Assembly: GCA_028292185.1 (NCBI GenBank)
Contig: JAQGMT010000189.1
Coordinates: 1 to 8,216 of the forward strand
Origin: Ramlibacter sp.
GTDB taxonomy: Bacteria > Pseudomonadota > Gammaproteobacteria > Burkholderiales > Burkholderiaceae_C
Direction: 5' to 3'
DNA: 8,216 bases
Shown: positions 1 to 5,539 of the stretch, piece by piece
Layout: every line of letters starts with the position of its first letter
How positions within the stretch are numbered: position 1 is the first letter of the stretch
The notes under the pieces: generated by a model
The model's input: the letters and a program-made list of their open reading frames with translations, nothing else
Database searches by the model: none
What the model was told of the DNA's origin: nothing
Program-made: the position numbers and the translations under genes

Positions 1-1588
1 CCGCGGGAAACTGCTTGGCGTCGGTCACGCGAATGCCGAAGGCGCCGATCTGTTGCGCCACCTTCGAGAAATCGACGTCGCGGTAGGTCCACAGCTCGCG
101 CGCCTTCTGCGTTTGCGTGCCGCCGTAGACGCGATCGAAGCCGCGCTTGGACTGGTTGCCGCCGCTGTTGTTGTTGACGACGATCACGGTGTTGAGGCCC
201 CAGCGCACCGCGGTCTCGATTTCGCCGATGTGGTACCAGAAGCCGGCGTCGCCGGTGAACACGATGACGGGGCGGTTCGGCTGCGCGCACTTGGCGCCCA
301 GGCCCGCCGGAAAAGCCCAACCCAGGTGACCGGCCGAACGCATGTAGCTTTGCTGCGGCGTGCGCAGGTCGTACATGCCGCCCATCCACATGCCCGCGTG
401 CCCGGTGTCGACGACGATGATCGCGTCGTCGGGCGCGTGCTTGGAAAGCTCCAGGCACATCCGCTCGGGGCGGATCGGCACCGCGTCGGAATTCAGGGCC
501 GACTCGTATTTGTCGTACCAGGCGCGGCAAGCCGATTGCGCCTTGCTCACCCACTCGTTGCGCTGCGCGGCGCTGGCCTTGTTGGCCTTCGCCACCAGGG
601 CCGCAAGCGTCACCTTCGCATCGCCGCACAAGGCGGCTTGCAATTCGTAGTTGCGGCCGATCACCGCGGGGTTGATGTCGATCTGCACCGCCGGCGTGCC
701 GAACTTCGGCACCTGCCATACGTGTGTGGTCATGCCACCGGCCTCGGTGCCGATGAAGCACACCAGATCGGCCTGGTTCACCACCAGGTTCGCGCTTTCG
801 CGCGAATACGACCCGACCACGCCGATGCTGAGCGGATGGGTGGCGTGGATCGCGTCCTTCGCGTTCAGCGAAGTCGCCACCGGGATGTTCAAGGCTTCGG
901 CGAATTGGCGCAGCTCGGCGGCGGCGCCGGAATTGCGCACGCCACCGCCCGCGACGATCACCGGGCGCTTGGCCGCTTCGACCACGCGCAGGAAGGCCGC
1001 GATTTCGTCCGCGCTGGGCGAGGGCCGGAACGGCGCCACGTGCGCGAACTGCGGCTCGCAGTAGCCGTCCATCTCCGCTTCTTCGGCGTCGATCTGCCCT
1101 TCGTTGCCGCGGAACTGCAAATGCACCGGGCCGGGCGCGCCTGTGGTCGCGACGCGGAAGGCCTGGCGGATCATGTCGGGGATGCGCTCCACCGCATCGA
1201 CGGTGGCATTCCATTTCGTGACGGGCTCGAACGCCGGCACGTCATCGACCTCCTGGTAGACCTTGCGAAACTTGGTCTTCGGGTCGCGTCCGCCGGTGAA
1301 CGCGATCACCGGCGACTGCGCCAGGTGCGCATCGCGCAAGCCGGCGGCGAGATTCAGCGCGCCGATCACCTGCGCCATGCAGATGCCCGGCTTGCCCGAA
1401 GCACGCGCATAGCCGTCGGCCATGTACGCCGCGGATTTCTCACCGTGGGTGTGGATGCGCGCGATGTTGGTGTTGAACTCCATCTCCGCGAACGTGCGCC
1501 GCAGCACGGCGGGCACCATGAAGACGTGCGAGACGTCGTAGCCCTTGAGCATTTCAGCGATGACGCGCGCGCCAGTCGTCTTGGCCAT
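1..1588 (-). CDS. Thiamine diphosphate-dependent enzyme, acetolactate synthase-like (3' end outside window)
   Basis: The frame is open from the ATG at 1588 to the left edge, giving 529 codons with no stop; the C-terminus lies outside. I translated it by hand. The three-domain ALS/benzoylformate decarboxylase layout is visible. The N-terminal pyrimidine-binding domain has the catalytic glutamate, Glu50, in HGEKSAAYMADGYAR (residues 48-62). A central Rossmann-like domain spans about 190-340 (RPVIVAGGGVRNSG near 208-221). The C-terminal PP domain has the cofactor motif starting GDAGFWYHIGEIETA at 446-460 and ending in NNN at 472-474, which supplies the Mg ligands Asp447 and an Asn. The usual GDG is GDA here. 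Family members decarboxylate or ligate 2-oxo acids; the substrate is unknown. A GGAGA ribosome site (1599-1595) lies 6 nt before the ATG. The gene starts 26 nt after the cyclase stop, so it is the second gene of that operon. Annotation as true acetolactate synthase (IlvB) is unlikely: there is no ilvH-like small subunit next to it and the context is catabolic. Confidence 0.93.
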   Translation of the reverse strand, partial: MAKTTGARVIAEMLKGYDVSHVFMVPAVLRRTFAEMEFNTNIARIHTHGEKSAAYMADGYARASGKPGICMAQVIGALNLAAGLRDAHLAQSPVIAFTGGRDPKTKFRKVYQEVDDVPAFEPVTKWNATVDAVERIPDMIRQAFRVATTGAPGPVHLQFRGNEGQIDAEEAEMDGYCEPQFAHVAPFRPSPSADEIAAFLRVVEAAKRPVIVAGGGVRNSGAAAELRQFAEALNIPVATSLNAKDAIHATHPLSIGVVGSYSRESANLVVNQADLVCFIGTEAGGMTTHVWQVPKFGTPAVQIDINPAVIGRNYELQAALCGDAKVTLAALVAKANKASAAQRNEWVSKAQSACRAWYDKYESALNSDAVPIRPERMCLELSKHAPDDAIIVVDTGHAGMWMGGMYDLRTPQQSYMRSAGHLGWAFPAGLGAKCAQPNRPVIVFTGDAGFWYHIGEIETAVRWGLNTVIVVNNNSGGNQSKRGFDRVYGGTQTQKARELWTYRDVDFSKVAQQIGAFGIRVTDAKQFPA

Positions 1589-1614
1589 TGGTTTTCTCCA
1601 GTACTTCGGTTGGT

Positions 1615-2580
1615 TTACTTGATGGCGAGCGGATTGGTGGGCGAGCCCACGGCGCCGGTGATCGGCAGCGCGGGCGCGACGAACATGAATTCGTAGCGGC
1701 CGTCGGCCGCGCAGTCGTCGGCCAGTTCCTTCAGGTTGAAGATCTCGCCCATGGTCATTCCCATGATCGGGATCGTGATCCAGTGCCACGGCTGGTTGAT
1801 GCCCGGCTCGGATTCGTTGGGCCGCACTTCGCAGCCCCAGGTGTCGCTGGCCAGCGCCGCGAGTTCGGTGCGCTTGATCCAGTCGAGCGTCTCGAAGGAA
1901 AAGCCCGGTGCATCGCCGCCCGGATAACCGTCCCAGCTGCCGGCGCGCAGCATCGCTTCCATCTGCCCGGTGCGCACGATGATGAAGTCGCCGCGCTTGA
2001 GTTCGACGCCCTGCTTCTTGGCGGTGTCGTCCAGGTCGGCGCAAGTGATTCCGTAGCCATCGGGCAGGCAATCCTGCCCCTTGAAGCGCGCCACGTCCAG
2101 CAGCACGCCGCGGCCGACCATCTTGTTCTTGGTGTGTTCGATGCCGCACTTGGCGGCGCCGGCGGACGACACCTCGCGGCAGTCGTAGCCGTTGTACATG
2201 TAGTTCTCGTAGAACACGTGGCCCAGGCCGTCCCACTGCGTGCCGCATTGCAGCGGCATCACCACCATGTCGTCGGCGGCGCGGATGCCGCGCTTGTCGA
2301 GCACGCCCGAGTACGCGTCGGTGCCGGTGCGCAGCATCGTGTGCACGGGGTTGATCCGCCCCATCGCGGGATACTTGGATTTGGCGCCTTGCGGGCCGGC
2401 GTTGTCGAAGTTCAAGGCCAGCGAAATCACCTTGCCGGTCTTGACCAGCTGCGCGGCGGCGACGATGTCTTGCGGCGATGTGAAATTCAGGGTGCCGATG
2501 TGGTCTTCCGGGCCCCATTTGCCCCAGTTCTTGTATTTTTCGGCGGCGGCGCTCATGTCGGCGCGCGTGATCTTCTTCAT
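1615..2580 (-). CDS. Cyclase-family metal-dependent hydrolase (kynurenine formamidase/isatin hydrolase-like)
   Basis: The 321-residue protein matches the cyclase family (PF04199), whose members are mostly cytosolic, metal-dependent hydrolases of amide, lactam or cyclic substrates. The signature region is QCGTQWDGLGH at residues 111-121, aligning with the canonical HxGTHxDxPxH. Asp117 and His121 are kept, but both earlier histidines are glutamines (Gln111, Gln115). The C-terminal part has the family's glutamate in MGEIFNL (277-283) and the closing PALPITGAVGSPTNPLAI (303-320). There is no signal peptide. I chose Met at 2580 because an AAAGAGAT ribosome site (2593-2586) precedes it; the longer reading from a TTG at 2622 would begin inside the -10 and operator. 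It is the first gene of an operon with the ThDP enzyme and is expressed from the promoter at 2648-2621. Substrate unknown; isatin-like or formamide-type compounds are only family-level possibilities. Confidence 0.9.
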   Translation of the reverse strand: MKKITRADMSAAAEKYKNWGKWGPEDHIGTLNFTSPQDIVAAAQLVKTGKVISLALNFDNAGPQGAKSKYPAMGRINPVHTMLRTGTDAYSGVLDKRGIRAADDMVVMPLQCGTQWDGLGHVFYENYMYNGYDCREVSSAGAAKCGIEHTKNKMVGRGVLLDVARFKGQDCLPDGYGITCADLDDTAKKQGVELKRGDFIIVRTGQMEAMLRAGSWDGYPGGDAPGFSFETLDWIKRTELAALASDTWGCEVRPNESEPGINQPWHWITIPIMGMTMGEIFNLKELADDCAADGRYEFMFVAPALPITGAVGSPTNPLAIK

Positions 2581-2605
2581 GGCGGATCTCTTTCTGTCGC
2601 AGTCA

Positions 2606-2623
2606 ATTGAACAACTGTTCAAT
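2606..2623. promoter_or_regulatory. Palindromic operator over the -10/start site of the cyclase operon
   Basis: A perfect inverted repeat with 8-bp arms: ATTGAACA, AC, TGTTCAAT. It overlaps the last three bases of the -10 hexamer and covers the predicted transcription start, where a bound dimeric repressor would block RNA polymerase. Size and symmetry are like TetR- or MarR-type operators. No gene for such a repressor is visible in the window; the only transcription factor seen is the Crp/Fnr-type protein at 3701-4447, whose site would normally look different (TGTGA or TTGAT half-sites). The repressor is therefore probably encoded elsewhere, perhaps beyond the left edge. Confidence 0.65.
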
Positions 2624-2648
2624 ATAGCACCGGCGACACCGGTGTCAA
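2621..2648 (-). promoter_or_regulatory. Sigma70 promoter of the cyclase/ThDP-enzyme operon
   Basis: On the minus strand a perfect -35 hexamer TTGACA (2648-2643) is followed by a 16-bp spacer and TATATT (2626-2621), five of six matches to the -10 consensus. Transcription should start near 2614, leaving a leader of about 35 nt before the cyclase ATG at 2580. The spacer carries a CCGGTG direct repeat with a 9-bp period. Such a near-consensus promoter stands out in this GC-rich DNA and would be strong unless repressed, which fits the dyads that cover both hexamers. Seen directly; activity is inferred. Confidence 0.75.
2635..2646. promoter_or_regulatory. Second dyad, over the -35 of the cyclase operon
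   Basis: GACACCGGTGTC is a perfect 12-bp palindrome that overlaps four bases of the TTGACA -35 hexamer (2643-2646). A related, offset pair, CACCGG (2628-2633) and CCGGTG (2639-2644), also lies here. Its sequence differs from the ATTGAACA dyad, so it is not a second copy of the same site. It could bind a different regulator or be a chance palindrome in GC-rich DNA; the promoter overlap is the main argument for function. Confidence 0.4.
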
Positions 2649-2706
2649 GGCAGCGCCGCGACGAAACCGCGCCGGCGCAGGTCAGAGATGCAACCAGACA
2701 ATGCCG

Positions 2707-3672
2707 CTATTTGAGCAGCGCCACGGCGGCAGAAAAAGTGAGGAAGGCGGCGGCCGTCGTCAACAGGATGATCCGGGCGATGCGCCCGGTGTCGGCGCCG
2801 AAACGTTCCGACAGCAGCGCCACGTTGCTGGCCGATGGCAACGCGGCGACCAGCACCATCACGTTCAGGGCGAAGCGGCTCAATGGCAGCCCCATCATGA
2901 TGGCCAGGCTGCCGGCGCTCCACACCAGCGCGGGATGCACCAGCAGCTTGACGAACACCACGGGCAGGAAATCGCTCCACGGCATCGGCGCGTGTTCGCC
3001 TTGCGCCGCGATGTACTGCGAACGCGCCAGCACCGCGCCGATGGTGAATAGCGCCACCGGCGACGCCGAGTCGGCGAGCAGCCCGATGGTTTGCGCCACG
3101 GGCTTGATCGGCTCGAAATGCAAGCCCGATGCAAAGCCGCCCAGCAGGATCGCCCAAGGCATCGGATTGATCGCGACGCCTTTGAGCGCGTTCTTCGCCG
3201 CTTTCTGAACTCCATGCTCGTCCGCACCGTCGAGGCGTGACAGCGCGATGCACAGCGAACTGGTGATCAGCAAGTCCACCAGGATGGTGAGGATCGCGGG
3301 CCCCGCGGCTTGCGCCCCGAGCAAGGCCACCAGCAGCGGCACACCCATGAAGCCGGTGTTGGGGAACGCCGCGACCAGCGCGCCGAACGACGCATCGTTC
3401 CAGCCGATGCGCGAGTTGCGGCTGGAACGCACGACGAAATAAACCAGCACCAGCGCGCACAGCAAATATGTCGCAGCGGCCGGTGCGTCCAGCAATTGCG
3501 CGATGGGGGTGCTGGAGCCAAACCGATAAAGCAGGCAAGGGAGCGCGAAATACAGCACGAAGGTGTTGAGCCCGGGGATGGCATCGAGCGGCAGCATGCG
3601 CCGGCGCGCGGCGACATAACCGCACAACACCAGCGCGAAGAAAGGAAAGGTGACCAGCAGGATGTCGAGCAC
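2707..3672 (-). CDS. AEC-family transporter (auxin efflux carrier/malonate permease type)
   Basis: This 321-residue, very hydrophobic protein has the two five-helix halves of the AEC family (PF03547), separated by a polar stretch at about 146-165. Bacterial members move organic acids such as malonate or malate across the inner membrane. Conserved points seen are the N-terminal helix LLVTFPFFALVLCGYVAARR (5-24), FPNTGFMGVPLL at 103-114 in the first half, and ALPSASNVALLSERFG at 277-292 in the second, the discontinuous-helix regions of the fold. Length is typical. The start is a GTG at 3672, with no clear Shine-Dalgarno; the next Met (residue 26, at 3597) would delete the first membrane helix, so GTG is preferred. 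It begins 28 nt after the Crp/Fnr stop on the same strand, suggesting co-transcription with that regulator. It ends 58 nt before the cyclase -35, so it may carry a substrate or product of that pathway, which is inference. Confidence 0.9.
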   Translation of the reverse strand: MLDILLVTFPFFALVLCGYVAARRRMLPLDAIPGLNTFVLYFALPCLLYRFGSSTPIAQLLDAPAAATYLLCALVLVYFVVRSSRNSRIGWNDASFGALVAAFPNTGFMGVPLLVALLGAQAAGPAILTILVDLLITSSLCIALSRLDGADEHGVQKAAKNALKGVAINPMPWAILLGGFASGLHFEPIKPVAQTIGLLADSASPVALFTIGAVLARSQYIAAQGEHAPMPWSDFLPVVFVKLLVHPALVWSAGSLAIMMGLPLSRFALNVMVLVAALPSASNVALLSERFGADTGRIARIILLTTAAAFLTFSAAVALLK

Positions 3673-3700
3673 GGGGCGTATTGTCGGCGCCCGCAGGGAC

Positions 3701-4447
3701 TCAGCTCACACCGTGCAGCTTGTAGTGATTCTTGACGACCGCGTAGCATTCGCAGGACGCCTGCTCCAGCCCCGCCCGGTCCAGCACTTCGATGTGGCCG
3801 CGCCGGCCCAGGATCAACCCGCGGTGCTCCAGCTTGTGGACAGTTTCGGTGACCGACTCGCGGCGCACGCCCAGCATGGCGGCGACCAGATCGTGAGTCA
3901 CCGCGAGTTCCTGCGTCTGCACCCGATCGAGGCTGAGAAGCAGCCAGCGGCACAACTGCTGTTCCAGCGTGTGGTGGCGGCTGCATAACACGGCTTGCGC
4001 CTTTTGCGCCATCAGGGCCTCGACAAAGCGCAGCACCCCGCGCATCAACGATGCACTGCGCCGGAATTCGACCAAGAGAACGGCGGCGTCGATGGCCACG
4101 ATGCAGCCGGCGGTCTGGACCACGGCAAGCGATGGCGCTGTATTGTGTCCCAGGAACACCGACACCCCGGCTGCGCCCTCGCATCCGATCAGGGCGGTCT
4201 GGACGCTGGCCCCATCCGCCAACGTCTGCACCAGCGCCACGGTGCAGTCCACCGGGAAATAGACCCGTGAGATCGGGTGGCCGTGCTGATGCAAGACCTG
4301 ACCCGCGGGGGCATTGGACACTTCCATCCAAGGGACCAACGCCTGCCAGTCTTCCAGCGGCAGTTCGCCGAGCAAGTGGTTGCGGCGGGAATCCGACAGG
4401 CGCGGCGCGCTCAATGTTCGGTGACGGCCCGGTGCGAATTTGCCCAT
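3701..4447 (-). CDS. Crp/Fnr-family transcriptional regulator
   Basis: The 248-residue protein has an N-terminal cyclic-nucleotide-binding-like beta-barrel domain (about 25-145, with APAGQVLHQHGHPISRVYFP at 46-65) and a C-terminal winged helix (about 160-225). The recognition helix region is LAVTHDLVAAMLGVRRESVT (181-200), the RRESVT end being typical of this family in Burkholderiales. Cysteines are scattered (68, 89, 115, 155, 166, 232, 234), with no N-terminal Fe-S cysteine cluster as in FNR. The cAMP-contact residues of Crp are not obvious, so the signal is unknown. The ATG at 4447 has a GAGGTG ribosome site (4458-4453) 5 nt upstream. It is divergent from the histidine kinase and upstream of the AEC permease on the same strand. 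It may regulate its own divergent promoter region; a link to the cyclase operon is not shown. Confidence 0.92.
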   Translation of the reverse strand: MGKFAPGRHRTLSAPRLSDSRRNHLLGELPLEDWQALVPWMEVSNAPAGQVLHQHGHPISRVYFPVDCTVALVQTLADGASVQTALIGCEGAAGVSVFLGHNTAPSLAVVQTAGCIVAIDAAVLLVEFRRSASLMRGVLRFVEALMAQKAQAVLCSRHHTLEQQLCRWLLLSLDRVQTQELAVTHDLVAAMLGVRRESVTETVHKLEHRGLILGRRGHIEVLDRAGLEQASCECYAVVKNHYKLHGVS

Positions 4448-4604
4448 GAAGCCACCTCAACTTCAGAACAGCCTTATCACCCCCTAATATGATGATATAC
4501 ACAATAGATACAAATAGGCGCTGATCCGGCGCCCGAACGGTCAGCGAGCGTACGGACGTTCTCCCCACATTGGCGGATGCTAGTGCCTCAACGGGAGTTT
4601 TCGC
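4448..4604. promoter_or_regulatory. Divergent intergenic region with an AT-rich core
   Basis: This 157-bp gap lies between two genes reading away from each other, so it must hold promoters for both unless they are transcribed from farther off. Bases 4485-4516 are strikingly AT-rich compared with the surroundings. I could find only weak hexamers (for the minus strand, TTGTAT at 4513-4508 with CATATT at 4491-4486) and no convincing TGTGA/TCACA Crp box or TTGAT/ATCAA Fnr box. A short inverted pair GAACG (4535-4539) and CGTTC (4557-4561) lies on the kinase side. The kinase ribosome site GGGAG is at 4593-4597. Promoter presence is inferred from layout; exact elements are uncertain. Confidence 0.5.
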
Positions 4605-5423
4605 ATGCACGCATTTCCAGATCCGCGCTCAGCTCAACCGGAGCTTTACTGGAGGCCTGCACAACCGGGCAACATTGACACGCCCGCGGAAGAGTCAAGT
4701 CACGCCGAGCGACGCACCAACGAGATGCTGGCGACGGTAGCGCATGAGCTGCGCAACCCGCTCGAATCGTTGGGCAGCGCAATTGAAATCCTGGCTGCGG
4801 ACCGGGAGGGTCAAGCCGCCGTCATCGCCCTCGCCGTAGCGCGCAGGCAGCTGGAGCAGATGAGTAGGCTGATCACGCAACTCGTCGATGCCGACCGGTT
4901 GGCGCGCGGTGAGATGGAGCTCGAGTTGGTGCCGGTCCGGCTGCAGCAGGTGCTGGCCGATGCAGTTGAAACCACCGCACCGGTGTTTGCGCGGCTCGGC
5001 CACACGCTCACGGTCGCGCTGCCGCAAAAGTCGATCTGGGTTCGCGGCGACGCCGCGCGTTGCCGCCAGATCTTCGGGAACCTTTTGACCAATGCAGCGA
5101 AGTACACGCGGGCGGGCGGCCAGATCAGTCTCGCTGCCCAGGAGGACGGCGGCCTCGCGCGCGTCTGCGTCACGGACAACGGCGTCGGCATCGCTGCAAA
5201 GGCCTTGCCTGGACTGTTCGAAGTGTTCGCGCAGGAACAGCGCAATCGCGCCTTGTCGCAGGGCGGGCTGGGCATCGGGCTGGCGGTGGTTCACCGGCTG
5301 GTGCAGCTTCATGGTGGAAGCGTCATCGCGCAAAGCGAGGGCGAACATAAGGGCTCGACGTTCATCGTGCGCCTGCCGCTGTGCGATGGCGGCCGCTGGG
5401 CCGGCCCTCCAGGCACGCAGTAG
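4605..5423 (+). CDS. Soluble histidine kinase without a recognisable sensor domain
   Basis: The 272-residue protein is a bare transmitter module. The HisKA domain has the H-box AHELRNPLESL (46-56), with phospho-acceptor His47; the E-x-x-N after the histidine is the pattern linked to phosphatase activity. The HATPase domain shows the N-box IFGNLLTNAAKYT (156-168), G1 box DNGVGI (191-196), F-box LFEVFAQ (204-210) and G2 box GGLGIGL (220-226). All catalytic boxes are intact. Residues 1-36 are proline-rich and polar, with no PAS, GAF, HAMP or membrane helix, so it should be cytosolic and depend on a partner for its signal. No response regulator is encoded next to it, making it an orphan in this window. 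The ATG at 4605 follows GGGAG (4593-4597) with 7 nt between. It is divergent from the Crp/Fnr gene, a possible shared regulatory unit. Confidence 0.9.
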   Translation: MHAFPDPRSAQPELYWRPAQPGNIDTPAEESSHAERRTNEMLATVAHELRNPLESLGSAIEILAADREGQAAVIALAVARRQLEQMSRLITQLVDADRLARGEMELELVPVRLQQVLADAVETTAPVFARLGHTLTVALPQKSIWVRGDAARCRQIFGNLLTNAAKYTRAGGQISLAAQEDGGLARVCVTDNGVGIAAKALPGLFEVFAQEQRNRALSQGGLGIGLAVVHRLVQLHGGSVIAQSEGEHKGSTFIVRLPLCDGGRWAGPPGTQ

Positions 5424-5539
5424 CGCGCGCGCACCGGCGCGTCGCTGCGATGCGATGCGACGGACTGCGAGATTGTCCCGGCGCGCCCGGCCGGCGCCGG
5501 TATGATTCGCCGCTTCCTCGCAGTACCTTCCCCCTCCCG
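5424..5539 (+). promoter_or_regulatory. Upstream region of rep: GC hairpin and possible -10
   Basis: The gap between kinase and helicase is 116 bp and very GC-rich. It has three tandem TGCGA units (5446-5460), a stem with 7-bp arms CCGGCGC (5478-5484) and GCGCCGG (5494-5500), and directly after it TATGAT (5501-5506), a five-of-six match to the -10 consensus. No -35 sits at the right distance (TTGTCC at 5473-5478 is 22 bp away). The stem lacks a following T-run, so it is not a standard terminator. The bases just before the rep ATG are pyrimidine-rich, with no Shine-Dalgarno match. Confidence 0.35.

Noticed and set aside
53..1696. A 547-codon plus-strand open frame opposite the ThDP enzyme
   Set aside because: Same shadow effect. 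The minus strand carries all ThDP motifs and a ribosome site; the plus translation is Arg/His/Val-rich noise.
1588..2610. A 340-codon plus-strand open frame opposite the cyclase
   Set aside because: Shadow of the cyclase; no motif, and it runs into the operon's promoter.
2581..2622. N-terminal extension of the cyclase from a TTG at 2622
   Set aside because: It would begin within the -10 hexamer and upstream of the predicted transcription start; the ATG at 2580 has a ribosome site.
2653..2678. GC-rich hairpin after the permease gene (GCGCCG/CGGCGC)
   Set aside because: No T-run follows on the minus strand, and such stems are common by chance at this GC content.
3674..3692. Possible terminator hairpin between the Crp/Fnr and permease genes (GGGCG/CGCCC)
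   Set aside because: Only a 5-bp stem with a 9-nt loop and no T-run; too weak to call.
3267..4610. A 447-codon minus-strand open frame spanning the permease and regulator genes in another frame
   Set aside because: It overlaps two genes with clear family motifs and has no domain of its own.
5446..5460. Three tandem TGCGA units
   Set aside because: Too short and simple to be a meaningful repeat array or a CRISPR-like element.
5381..5539. N-terminal extension of Rep from the ATG at 5381
   Set aside because: The added residues are Arg/Pro/Ala-rich, overlap the kinase gene and have no counterpart in Rep; the ATG at 5540 matches the family N-terminus.
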